From Chitinophagaceae bacterium BSSC1 (GTDB lineage Bacteria > Bacteroidota > Bacteroidia > Chitinophagales > Chitinophagaceae), in NCBI GenBank assembly GCA_002256435.1, contig NKJC01000006.1:223775-287774 (forward strand): DNA of 64,000 bases, given 5' to 3'. This document shows positions 27,248-35,985 of this stretch, one piece after another. Both the position numbers and the translations under genes were made by a program. Under the pieces are notes generated by a model that made no database searches, was not told the origin of the DNA, and saw only the letters and a program-made list of their open reading frames with translations. Each line of letters begins with the position of its first letter. The stretch's first letter is position 1.

Positions 27248-27871
27248 ATGAAAAGTTCCAAATTTAGTTTCACCAGGTTGCGATATCTCTCCGGAGATTG
27301 GGATACGGATGTAAGAATGCCCTCTAATATTCTGAATTCTCTGGTAGAATATACCAGCATTCCAATTGAGCCACAGGAAAAAATTGTAGACCTGAGCAGT
27401 CAGGACCTATTTCAAGCGCCATTTTGCTATCTCAGTGGACACAAACTGGTTCAGTTTAATGCTACAGAGAATGCGCATTTTAAAAAATATGTAGAGAATG
27501 GCGGCTTTGTGTTTGTAGACGATTGCAACCATGATATAGATGGTTTGTTTGCCAAATCATTTGAAGCACAAATGGGTCAAACTTTTGGCGCGGGCCGATT
27601 AAAAAAAATCCCCAACACCCATGACCTCTACAAAAGCTTTTTCAAATTTGAAAAAGGACCACCTACCACGGGTTTTGAACTAAATGGCTGGGGCGATGAT
27701 ATAGTGCATGACTACCTCAAAGCCATAGAAATTAATGGCAGAATTGGCGTACTATACTCAAATAAAGACTATGGTTGTGAGTGGGACTATGATTTTAGAA
27801 ACAAGCGATTTTTGTCTGAAGACAATACCAAGTTTGGGGTTAATATTATTGCTTATGCCATGGGGTCTTAA
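27248..27871 (+). CDS. DUF4159 protein divergent from the MoxR operon
   Basis: This 207-residue protein has the DUF4159 pattern: FTRLRYLSGDWDTD at the start, a central segment with GGFVFVDDCNHDIDG, and KDYGCEWDYDF near the end. The fold is expected to be amidotransferase-like. No signal peptide is seen here, although many family members are membrane-linked. It is transcribed away from MoxR across 125 bases and overlaps the following convergent ABC gene by four bases at the stops. DUF4159 domains recur in MoxR/Bat neighbourhoods, so it probably belongs to the same system. Confidence 0.85.
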   Translation: MKSSKFSFTRLRYLSGDWDTDVRMPSNILNSLVEYTSIPIEPQEKIVDLSSQDLFQAPFCYLSGHKLVQFNATENAHFKKYVENGGFVFVDDCNHDIDGLFAKSFEAQMGQTFGAGRLKKIPNTHDLYKSFFKFEKGPPTTGFELNGWGDDIVHDYLKAIEINGRIGVLYSNKDYGCEWDYDFRNKRFLSEDNTKFGVNIIAYAMGS

Positions 27872-29115
27872 ACAATAGTTCCTGTTGAACCAGTTGCACA
27901 AGGCGTTAATTCAAATATTTTATTTGGAACAAATCCTTTTTCTTGCTGGTGCGATACAAAGAGCACCGTTGTTTTGGTTTCTTTTCTAATCTGTTCAATC
28001 ATGCCTATCACCATGGCTGCACTAGCATCATCCAAACCAGATGTGGGTTCATCCAAAATAAGTAGTGGCGGGTGTTTGACCATGGCCCTTGCAATTAAGA
28101 CCATGCGTTGTTGCGCAGCTGGTAAAAACTGAATGGGTTTGTTTTTCAATGCAAGTAAGCCCAAATAATCCAACCATTCTTTTGCCAATCGCAATTGCAT
28201 TTCAGAAGGCTTGATGTATACGCCAATGCTGTCCATACAGCCAGAAACAATCATTAGTTCAATGCTATCCAGTCTTGAAAAATGCTGAATCATCACAGGA
28301 TTGAAATAGCCAATGAATTGTTTAATGTCCCATACGGTTTCTCCCCCACCCTTTTTCATCCCAAACAAATACAAGTCTTGTCCATAACCCTTGGGATTAT
28401 CCCCTGTAATCATGGATAATAAAGTAGACTTTCCAGAACCATTGGGGCCCTTGAGTTGCCAGCATTCACCAGCTTGAATAGTCCAATTTATTTGATCTAA
28501 AATGGGACGCTCATCATAACTTACACAGAGTTGCTTCATTTGCACCAATGGGCCAGTTGGTGCTTGAATGGTTTTGATTGCTCTTGGAATGGGTCTAAAA
28601 CTATTTTGTGCTAAATGCTGGTCTAGGTATTGGTGAAAATCCAATGCTGTGTCAAAAGAATGAATGGATCTATCTTGATACCAGTGAAAGGATTGAATAA
28701 ATGGAAGAATGTCTTTTTGTCTTCTCACCAATTGAATCACAGGTTTGGTTTCAGCAATCATTTTCATGGTAGCCAAAATACTTGCCTGACCTTGCAGATC
28801 CACATGGTCATAGAGCTCATCCAATATAAAATAATCGGCTTTGCCAAATAGCAAATGATTGAGCAGGGCTTTTTTCTGCTCCCCGCTAGACAAACTGTGT
28901 AAGGGTCTCTGATATTCAGATTCTAAACCAGTTTGGCCGTGAAGGAACTCTTCTTGTAAAAAAATATCCAAGATTCCTGCAGAAAATTCGGCTGCTTTTT
29001 TCCCTGTTAAATCTACCCTGGGTATGACCAATTTCCCTTCCAATAGGCTTTGAATCAGCTGGTTGGAACTTTCTTGATGTGGTAAATAAATAACAATATG
29101 TACAAAAGAAGCCAT
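27868..29115 (-). CDS. Double ABC ATPase with one degenerate site (ModF-like)
   Basis: This is a 415-residue soluble protein with two ABC domains in one chain. The N-terminal domain has signature LSSGEQ (75-80) and Walker B ILDE (97-100), but no Walker A, no Q-loop and no switch His. The C-terminal domain has Walker A GPNGSGKST (223-231), Walker B LILDEP and switch His389, but its signature is FLPAAQQ instead of LSGGQ. Because each ABC site joins Walker A of one domain with the signature of the other, one site is complete and the other lost. No membrane subunit lies nearby. ModF of E. coli has a similar two-domain plan; the function here is unknown. Confidence 0.8.
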   Translation of the reverse strand: MASFVHIVIYLPHQESSNQLIQSLLEGKLVIPRVDLTGKKAAEFSAGILDIFLQEEFLHGQTGLESEYQRPLHSLSSGEQKKALLNHLLFGKADYFILDELYDHVDLQGQASILATMKMIAETKPVIQLVRRQKDILPFIQSFHWYQDRSIHSFDTALDFHQYLDQHLAQNSFRPIPRAIKTIQAPTGPLVQMKQLCVSYDERPILDQINWTIQAGECWQLKGPNGSGKSTLLSMITGDNPKGYGQDLYLFGMKKGGGETVWDIKQFIGYFNPVMIQHFSRLDSIELMIVSGCMDSIGVYIKPSEMQLRLAKEWLDYLGLLALKNKPIQFLPAAQQRMVLIARAMVKHPPLLILDEPTSGLDDASAAMVIGMIEQIRKETKTTVLFVSHQQEKGFVPNKIFELTPCATGSTGTIV

Positions 29116-29167
29116 GGCACAAGTTAAATCAGAATCTAAAAAGAACCCAATACCAAGTATAAAAGAC

Positions 29168-29175
29168 TAGTTTTG
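29168..29175 (+). promoter_or_regulatory. Candidate Bacteroidota -7 element
   Basis: TAGTTTTG fits the TAnnTTTG consensus exactly, 28 bases upstream of the preferred ATG of the J-domain/KTSC gene at 29203. No clear -33 element was found, so this is tentative. Confidence 0.3.
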
Positions 29176-29202
29176 CGGCCGGTTTCCAAAAAATCAGTAA
29201 TT

Positions 29203-29652
29203 ATGAGAAGAGTCTTGAGTCATAGAAAAATATTAGGCGTAAGCGAAAATGCAGCTTTGAAAGACTTGAAGTCTGTATATCGCAACCTGATGAAGGAATG
29301 GCATCCTGACAAGTTTCATGACAACCATGAGCAAAAAACAGAAGCTGAAGAAAAGAGTAAGAAAATCATTGAAGCCTACCATTTTCTAGTAAGCATTGCT
29401 CCTGAAACCAAGGAACAAATGATGAGTGCTTATTTAGAAACCACTAATAATGCCTCTATTGACGATTTTGAATACAAGTCAGAGCTCTTGCGTATTAGTT
29501 TTTCTGATGGTACTACCTATGAATATTTTGGGGTTCCAAAATCTATCTATGTAAAATTGGTGAATGCAGAAACACCACAACGTTTTGCTCGTAGACATAT
29601 TTATCACGAATTTTTGTACAGAAGCACTAGTAAATTGGTAGCGGGAGAATAA
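29203..29652 (+). CDS. J-domain protein fused to a KTSC domain
   Basis: This is a protein of about 149 residues. The longest frame starts at 29173; ATG 29203 follows a candidate -7 element and is preferred. Residues 1-70 form a J domain with the HPD tripeptide (EWHPDKFHD), the part that stimulates Hsp70 ATPase. After a 20-residue linker, a KTSC domain follows (SELLRISFSDGTTYEYFGVP, then ETPQRFARRHIY), a small domain also found on some lysyl-tRNA synthetases and alone. The usual DnaJ zinc and substrate domains are absent. It may bring a KTSC-bound partner to DnaK; that is inference. Confidence 0.85.
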   Translation: MRRVLSHRKILGVSENAALKDLKSVYRNLMKEWHPDKFHDNHEQKTEAEEKSKKIIEAYHFLVSIAPETKEQMMSAYLETTNNASIDDFEYKSELLRISFSDGTTYEYFGVPKSIYVKLVNAETPQRFARRHIYHEFLYRSTSKLVAGE

Positions 29653-30333
29653 TTAGTCTTTCCAAGTTTCTATTTGCAAATCATCAATTTCTTGTCTACT
29701 CTTGGTAGACCTAAAAGCAAAATAGCCACCAGGATAAGGTTGGGGGTCTTTCCATTCAAAGAACTTGACGCCATCCACAGTATAACTAACCAGTCCATTG
29801 AGCACTTCAATGACTATACTATAGGTTTTATTGGCTTCTAATAAATGAGGTGCATCAGCAAAATCAATTAGTATTTTTTTATCTCCCTGAAAGTATTTTC
29901 TAAAGCGCGTACTGGTATTGTAATTGCCCCCCATTCCTACATAATAAAGGTTTAGGGAATCATATTCTTCAAACCTACTCTTCCTATTAAATTGCAAACC
30001 CCCAGGAGGATCCTGTGCGTGAAAAAATTGGTTTAAATCAGAAACACGGTCATTCACACCACCTGCCATGATCAGCTTACGTTTATAACTAATTCTAATA
30101 TTAGTAGGCAATTTTTGACGCAACCAAACTGTGGCACCACCCTTGGTATCCAAGATTAATTTTCCATCTTTTACTTCTACACGCTCGGCTGCATCGGGCA
30201 TTTTCTCAATGGCCCAAATGGAAGCATTGATAGCATTGCTAAAGTCTTCTTTGAAGATGGTTTCCCAGTGACCTTTTTGCGCCTGAACTTGCATTAGGCA
30301 ACAACAGCATATTATGGTCATCCATTGTTTCAT
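29653..30333 (-). CDS. Secreted DUF6250-like beta-sandwich protein
   Basis: This is a 226-residue secreted protein with a signal peptide ending at VQAQ. The rest looks like an all-beta concanavalin-like fold (EDFSNAINASIWAIE, then RFEEYDSLNLYYVGMGGN, then YPGGYFAFRSTKS). I match it to DUF6250 from memory with moderate certainty. Its start overlaps the stop of the rhamnogalacturonan-lyase-like gene by four bases (ATGA), so the two are co-translated and probably act on the same pectic substrate. It could be a lyase, a glycosidase or a binding module; no catalytic residues can be assigned. Confidence 0.7.
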   Translation of the reverse strand: MKQWMTIICCCCLMQVQAQKGHWETIFKEDFSNAINASIWAIEKMPDAAERVEVKDGKLILDTKGGATVWLRQKLPTNIRISYKRKLIMAGGVNDRVSDLNQFFHAQDPPGGLQFNRKSRFEEYDSLNLYYVGMGGNYNTSTRFRKYFQGDKKILIDFADAPHLLEANKTYSIVIEVLNGLVSYTVDGVKFFEWKDPQPYPGGYFAFRSTKSRQEIDDLQIETWKD

Positions 30334-32015
30334 TTGGCTTCTAATTTAATGGCATCATACATGATTCCGGCTCCTGGTTTGCATTGCACCATTCGTAGTT
30401 CAATAGTATTATTACCGGATACTAAATAACTAGATGGAAATATTAATTCTTTTAGTTGATAATATCCTCCTGCCACTGCAGACCTATAGACACTGGCGTC
30501 ATTGCCCATCCTTAAGGTTTTGATGATTTTCCCATTCACCATAACGTCTAATTGAGGATTGCGCGCACAACCCGCCACAGCAATGGTTAAGCAAGCGGAA
30601 TCAAGATACTGTTTTGTATTTGAAAATTGAATTTTCCAAGACCCTTCCTTGGTTTGAGCATAATACCAATCTTTGAATTCAGACTTTCCAATAGTATAAT
30701 CCAAATTTGCCGGTGGCTGAAACATCAAATCGTAAGCCCTTTTATGATCCGCTAATTTGAAACCAGTAGTTTTCCTATCGGCCTGGCCAATTTGCCAAAT
30801 AAAGTTTCCATGAGTAGCAGGTTTCCAATTGATCTTACCAAGGTCTTGTCCCCCTTTCTTGATGCTAATATTTGCTTGTTGGAACTCTTTGGTTTGATTA
30901 GACCCAAATGCATAGAGTGTATAGGTTCCAGGTCTAATTGCCTTAAGTTCAAAACTTCCATCTGATTTGGTTTTTACATCATAGGTATAGCCCCTACTTT
31001 GCGCCTGCCAGTCATAACCAGGGGCTGCTAAAATAACGCGAGTGCCTTCTTGGGCAGGTTTTCCATTGAGCAATAATTGCCCAATAGCATTCCCCCTTTC
31101 TAAAGGATATTCAGGATGAGACATCCAAGCATAAGGCCATTTGGCTTGCTCTGATTTGGCCATTGATTTTGCCTTGCTCCAAATTTCAGGAATGGTTTTG
31201 CCTTCGGCGATATATAAAAAGAAGGGACCGTTGAGTTTTTTCCAATCATCCGCAATGAGATTATCGCCTTTGCGAACATCACTGAGAAAATGGCCACAGT
31301 TAAACATATTGATTAAGAAAGGCGTGCTATGTACATTTTGATATTGTTTGGTGGGACCACCATTTAAATACTCATGACTTGGATTAATTACAAATAGGCC
31401 AAACCCTTTGCTACCAGCCATTCCATGTACAAATCGGTCTTCAATATAGTCCGCATAATCGTACTTGGTATAATATGAACTATCTGGCATTAGAAAGGTC
31501 CAGTCCTGCACATCATGGGTTAGCTCTGACATCTTTGGCATGGGTCCTTGAATACTATCTCTCACCAAATGGTAATCAAACAGAGATTCATCAGCTTTAA
31601 TTCCCCAACGGGTTTGACCATAATTACCAACACTATCTTTTGTGTGATGAGACTCTAGTAAATAACAATAAATTCCTGTATCACCAGACTTCAAAATATA
31701 GTGCAGGTCATAGGTAAAATGATTGGATGCAAGGTGCAAAAAACTCAATTCTACCAAACTATCTGTTTGTTTAACTACGGAACAAACAGATAGATTCATG
31801 TTAAAATCTGGTGCCAATAAATAAGCCCTACCCCCTTTTCCAAGTAAATTAACACCTCTAACTGTAAGAGCATTTAAGTCCGCATTGCTTTTATTAAAGG
31901 AAACTGATAAAATACCATTCTGCAATTGAATAGTATTTGCTGTTTGCTGAACTGTTACCTTCTGGGCCAATACTAGCAATGGAAAACATAAGAAAGATAA
32001 AAAAACAGTTCTCAT
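30330..32015 (-). CDS. PL4-type rhamnogalacturonan lyase
   Basis: This is a secreted protein of about 561 residues. The ATG at 32015 (MRTVFLSF) gives a clean signal peptide ending at VLAQ and is preferred over 32024. The domain order fits polysaccharide lyase family 4: an N-terminal beta-sandwich (to about residue 280), a fibronectin-like middle domain with SDGSFELKAIRPGTYTLYAF, and a carbohydrate-binding-like C-terminal domain ending in GIMYDAIKLE. The expected reaction is beta-elimination of rhamnogalacturonan I. It heads a two-gene unit with the DUF6250-like protein. The family call is fairly sure; activity is inferred. Confidence 0.82.
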   Translation of the reverse strand: MRTVFLSFLCFPLLVLAQKVTVQQTANTIQLQNGILSVSFNKSNADLNALTVRGVNLLGKGGRAYLLAPDFNMNLSVCSVVKQTDSLVELSFLHLASNHFTYDLHYILKSGDTGIYCYLLESHHTKDSVGNYGQTRWGIKADESLFDYHLVRDSIQGPMPKMSELTHDVQDWTFLMPDSSYYTKYDYADYIEDRFVHGMAGSKGFGLFVINPSHEYLNGGPTKQYQNVHSTPFLINMFNCGHFLSDVRKGDNLIADDWKKLNGPFFLYIAEGKTIPEIWSKAKSMAKSEQAKWPYAWMSHPEYPLERGNAIGQLLLNGKPAQEGTRVILAAPGYDWQAQSRGYTYDVKTKSDGSFELKAIRPGTYTLYAFGSNQTKEFQQANISIKKGGQDLGKINWKPATHGNFIWQIGQADRKTTGFKLADHKRAYDLMFQPPANLDYTIGKSEFKDWYYAQTKEGSWKIQFSNTKQYLDSACLTIAVAGCARNPQLDVMVNGKIIKTLRMGNDASVYRSAVAGGYYQLKELIFPSSYLVSGNNTIELRMVQCKPGAGIMYDAIKLEAK

Positions 32016-32278
32016 AATTGGCAATTAAATATACAAGCTATTAAAAAAAAGATATTAACTGTCATGAGCCATGATGCCATCTTGTTTTTTAAAAATAACT
32101 AGATCATTGGCTGCCATATCCTGCCAGTTGTTAATACAATTTGATAGAAAAAAACGTCACCTGTTCAACAAATTAATTGAACTTATTGAAATAATTAAAC
32201 AAACGAGTCATATTAAGCTATTTCATATTCGCATGTATAGGTCTTTCCATTTAAATTTACTTAGAATTACTTGCTGCA

Positions 32279-34357
32279 ATGGAAGAGAAATTAATGAGTA
32301 TTGGTCAAAAAACTGCCTTTAATTGGAAATATGCTTTAGGCCTTACATTGGCTTATATTCTTTCCGGATTCTTTTGCATTTTGTATTTGAGCGTACCGCC
32401 TGATAATTACTCCTTATTATGGCTTCCATCTGGAATTGGTTTAATCTTATTTATGGCAATGGGGTATTCTGCTTTGGCATGGGTACTGATTGGAAGTTTT
32501 GTCATAAACACTTATTACAGTTTTATTAACCATCATTTTATACCTACATTAGAAACTACTTTATGGGGATTTTCATTTGCTTGTGTTGATGTAATAGAAG
32601 CATTTATAGCTTGGAAAATTGTTCTTTATTTAGAGAAGAAAAACAAATTCCTGTTTTTTACCCGCAATTCACAATTGATTTCTTTTTTTGTATTTGTTTG
32701 CTTAATTCCATCTGCCATTACTGCATTAGGACTAGTTGCCTTAGAAATGGCCAAAGCCGGCAAGTTGTTTCCTTTACCCATCTTCTTTAAATTTGCTACT
32801 TATTTTACAGTTGGCAATGCTATTGGTCTATTATTAGTATCTCCACTTTATTGGGCTACTAAAAACAGAGACTATTATCCAAATGAACACAAAAAAGGGG
32901 CCATTAGTATCATAACCATTATTGCTATTCTCATTTTAGTTTCATTTGCTAAAATTCCATCCCTTGTATTTGTCATTATCCCGCTTTTAGCCATCTTGGC
33001 CAAGTATGGCAACCTTTTCTATTCTATCATTGGCGCGTTTGTAATCTGTATTTTATTGTCGCTAGGAACAGCCTATAACTATGGTTTTTTTGCTGTTCAT
33101 ATGGATAGTGACACCACTTTTGAAACAGTTCTTTTCTTGCTTTCATTGGTGTTTGTGCTTCTATTTTCAACTATCGCCTTTGGCGAATTAAACTTGCACA
33201 AAAATAAATTACAAGACTTGGTAGATGAGACTGTAAACACTTTAGAAATCAGCGAACAGCAATATAAGGTGCTAGCTGAAAACGTCATGGATGTAATTTG
33301 GGTATTGAGCCTCAAGTTGGGTAGATTCACTTATATCAGCCCATCCATTTTACAATTAAGAGGGTTTACATCAGAAGAAGCACTCAAACATAGATTAGAA
33401 GATAGTTTAACTCCGGATTCTGTAAAAAGGGTTAAAGAAAGATTGGCTATTGCAACAAATGAGTTTCTAGCAAATCCTAATGAACTTGTTTATTATTATG
33501 ATGAGTTTCAACAATACCATAAAGATGGTAGCATTATTTGGATTGAGACAGTTACACACTTGATCAAAAACAAACAGGACGAATTAGAAGTGGTTGGCAT
33601 TTCAAGAAATATTAGCAAACGTAAAGAGGCAGAAGCCATTCAACAAGCCACCAATAAAAGACTTGATGAATTAAACGCTACCAAGGATAAATTCTTTTCT
33701 ATTATTGCTCATGACTTAATGAGCCCCTTTAATACCTTAATTGGATTTAGCAGCCTATTGAACAGACAGTCTGCTAAGAACGATATGGAAGGTGTTGCCA
33801 AAAGTGCCAAGTTCATGCACGATGCTGCTGAAAAAACCAAGGAACTTTTAAAGAACTTATTGGAATGGTCTCAAACACAAACGGGTAGAATACAATTTAA
33901 TCTTGAAACAGTTAATCTAACAGAATGTGTTCATGAAGTCATGGATTTGTTCAAAGAGACCGCTGAACAGAAAGGGATTGAAATGAAGTTGAACATTCCT
34001 AATGAAGGCCTAATAACAGCAGACAGATATATGCTCAGCACCATTCTACGCAATTTAGTAGCCAATGCCATCAAGTATACTTATCCAGGTGGATTTTTAC
34101 AAGTGACTGCAGAACAAAAAGAAAATGAGTGGTTGTTTCAAGTAAAGGATAATGGGGTTGGTATGGAGTCTGAACTGTCTCAACAAATTTTTCAAATAGG
34201 TGCTCATAAATCAGAAGCTGGCACCCAGAAAGAACAAGGAACAGGTTTGGGTTTGATTCTTTGCAAAGAATTTGTTGAAAGACACGGAGGCAGTATATGG
34301 GTAGATAGCAAACCTGGAGCTGGAAGTGTTTTTGGATTCAAAATTCCCATCAAATAA
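32279..34357 (+). CDS. MASE1-PAS sensor histidine kinase
   Basis: This is a 692-residue inner-membrane kinase. The first 290 residues form a MASE1-type multi-helix sensor (about eight helices, with WLPSGIGLILF near the second). A short coil follows, then a PAS domain (about residues 325-455), a HisKA domain with AHDLMSPFN (His478) and a HATPase domain with N-box NLVANAIKYT, G1 KDNGVGM and G2 GTGLGL. The ligand of MASE1 is not known. It has no receiver gene beside it, so it is an orphan kinase. It converges with the GntR-type gene, the stops being one base apart. Confidence 0.92.
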   Translation: MEEKLMSIGQKTAFNWKYALGLTLAYILSGFFCILYLSVPPDNYSLLWLPSGIGLILFMAMGYSALAWVLIGSFVINTYYSFINHHFIPTLETTLWGFSFACVDVIEAFIAWKIVLYLEKKNKFLFFTRNSQLISFFVFVCLIPSAITALGLVALEMAKAGKLFPLPIFFKFATYFTVGNAIGLLLVSPLYWATKNRDYYPNEHKKGAISIITIIAILILVSFAKIPSLVFVIIPLLAILAKYGNLFYSIIGAFVICILLSLGTAYNYGFFAVHMDSDTTFETVLFLLSLVFVLLFSTIAFGELNLHKNKLQDLVDETVNTLEISEQQYKVLAENVMDVIWVLSLKLGRFTYISPSILQLRGFTSEEALKHRLEDSLTPDSVKRVKERLAIATNEFLANPNELVYYYDEFQQYHKDGSIIWIETVTHLIKNKQDELEVVGISRNISKRKEAEAIQQATNKRLDELNATKDKFFSIIAHDLMSPFNTLIGFSSLLNRQSAKNDMEGVAKSAKFMHDAAEKTKELLKNLLEWSQTQTGRIQFNLETVNLTECVHEVMDLFKETAEQKGIEMKLNIPNEGLITADRYMLSTILRNLVANAIKYTYPGGFLQVTAEQKENEWLFQVKDNGVGMESELSQQIFQIGAHKSEAGTQKEQGTGLGLILCKEFVERHGGSIWVDSKPGAGSVFGFKIPIK

Positions 34358-34358
34358 A

Positions 34359-35369
34359 CTATAAAGAACCTCTTTGTATTAAAGAAAACGGATTCACCAT
34401 TTTCCTTGTTTCCCCTTTTAAAATACAATTAGCAGCGGACACTCCCATTTCCTTAAAATTGGTTGTTACCACAGTAATATCCAATAGTTCCTTTAGAACA
34501 GATTCATTAAAAGAAATAATGCCAATATCTTTTCCCAATTCCATTTTAGTTAATCTGGCTTGTTTTACAACCAGTGCCAAATCGTCCTCAGAGGTTACAA
34601 TATAAACGGTCTTTTTTTGCAAACAATTCAAACTTGACCTTGATGAAATATTAAATGTTTTGTCATTTTCAAGACAATACTTTCTAATCCCCGTTTTTAA
34701 CTCCTGCGGATGGTGATCTGTTTCATCCAATAACAAATCTATTGCACTATATTTTTTTATTAGTTTTCCAGAAGCATTTAAAGCACTATAAATATCGTGT
34801 TCAAAATCTTGGTGAATAGAGGTAGTATTGCGCCCCAAACCAGCAAAAGCTTTGTCTAAAATAATCAACTCTTTTTCTGGAATACGCAAGAGAATCTCTT
34901 TACAATCTTGCTTATTAGCATTTAAATAAAAATGGGGCATCACTACATAGTAATGATACTTACCAAGATTATTATCTATAATTTCTTTGAGTGTATTGGG
35001 GTTGTAGTAATGTATCTGTAAATCTACCTTAGCCTTCTTACCAAGGGTTTCTACTATGGCATCATAGACCATTTTCTTATAAGAACTCAACTTATTAAAA
35101 ATCAACAATACTTTAATTTGGGTATCGGCTTTGCCAATAACAAAATAGCCTTTCCCCTTCCTAGATCCAACTAAACCTTCTTCCTTTAGTAGATTATATG
35201 CTTTTTCAATAGTATCTCTGGCAACTTTGTATTCCTTACTAAATGCATTGATAGATGGCAATGATTGATTTTTAACTAAAATTCCTTTCTCTATATCTCT
35301 TTGAATGGCTTGAGCAATTTGTTTAATTTTAGAAATACTATGATTGTCTATAATGGAGAAGCGATGCAT
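34359..35369 (-). CDS. GntR-type repressor with a sugar-binding-like C-terminal domain
   Basis: This is a 336-residue transcription factor. Residues 10-75 form a GntR winged helix (SLPSINAFSKEYKVARDTIEKAY, then EGLVGSRKGKGYFV). The rest is a periplasmic-binding-protein-like effector domain as in LacI-type regulators (LIILDKAFAGLGRNTTSIHQD, then DIGIISFNES). Such fused regulators in Bacteroidota usually control carbohydrate genes, which fits the pectin-related genes to its left, although they are not adjacent on the same strand. The operator cannot be named. Confidence 0.9.
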   Translation of the reverse strand: MHRFSIIDNHSISKIKQIAQAIQRDIEKGILVKNQSLPSINAFSKEYKVARDTIEKAYNLLKEEGLVGSRKGKGYFVIGKADTQIKVLLIFNKLSSYKKMVYDAIVETLGKKAKVDLQIHYYNPNTLKEIIDNNLGKYHYYVVMPHFYLNANKQDCKEILLRIPEKELIILDKAFAGLGRNTTSIHQDFEHDIYSALNASGKLIKKYSAIDLLLDETDHHPQELKTGIRKYCLENDKTFNISSRSSLNCLQKKTVYIVTSEDDLALVVKQARLTKMELGKDIGIISFNESVLKELLDITVVTTNFKEMGVSAANCILKGETRKMVNPFSLIQRGSL

Positions 35370-35523
35370 GAATTAAAGTTACGATAAAGAAAATTGTGTT
35401 TTTTGAAGATCTTTATAGTGTTATTATGATTCTTATATTTCAACATTGCTGTTTATCCAAGAAACAATATCATTAGAAATTTATCACCTCAATATTTATT
35501 CATCTTATGTAGTACAGATAAAC

Positions 35524-35976
35524 TCAATTTATTGTTACATAATGATGAATAGTAAACCTATTCCATCCCTTCTTTGTTTTTGATTCCACCGCCCAATTAA
35601 ATCCCCCATCTGGATGCGGCCAATAAACCATTCTTGCCAAACCTGCGGGCATCTGGGCTTCAAAACAAATGGCTTCAGGATGTATATCAGAACCATCGGC
35701 CAACCGGCCCTGTGAATTTTTACCGTCCGATGTAAAAGACCAAAAACTAATGACGCCATCTAGTAAACCCAACATAGCTTGCTCTTCATAAACACCTTTC
35801 CCAAAATTCCATTTCACGGTTAGCTTTAGATAATTAGCACCTAGCACTGGCTCTAATACCCTAGTACAACTAACAGGCCCCATTGGCGTATCGGCTTTTG
35901 CCACCCAAGAACCAATCAAGGGAGCCAATATGCCCAATTTTCCGCGTCCTTTTTTCCATGTATTTTTTGGAGCCAT
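35524..35976 (-). CDS. Small protein of unknown function, possible beta-barrel fold
   Basis: This 150-residue cytoplasmic protein has a beta-rich pattern: GILAPLIGSWVAKADTPMGP at the start, the middle LLDGVISFWSFTSDGK, and FNWAVESKTKKGWNRF at the end. The GSW start and alternating strands recall lipocalin-like heme or lipid-binding barrels, but I do not recognise the family. It begins nine bases after the large molybdenum-hydroxylase subunit and so may share its transcript. A link in function is not shown by the sequence. Confidence 0.6.
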   Translation of the reverse strand: MAPKNTWKKGRGKLGILAPLIGSWVAKADTPMGPVSCTRVLEPVLGANYLKLTVKWNFGKGVYEEQAMLGLLDGVISFWSFTSDGKNSQGRLADGSDIHPEAICFEAQMPAGLARMVYWPHPDGGFNWAVESKTKKGWNRFTIHHYVTIN

Positions 35977-35985
35977 ATTAAAAAT

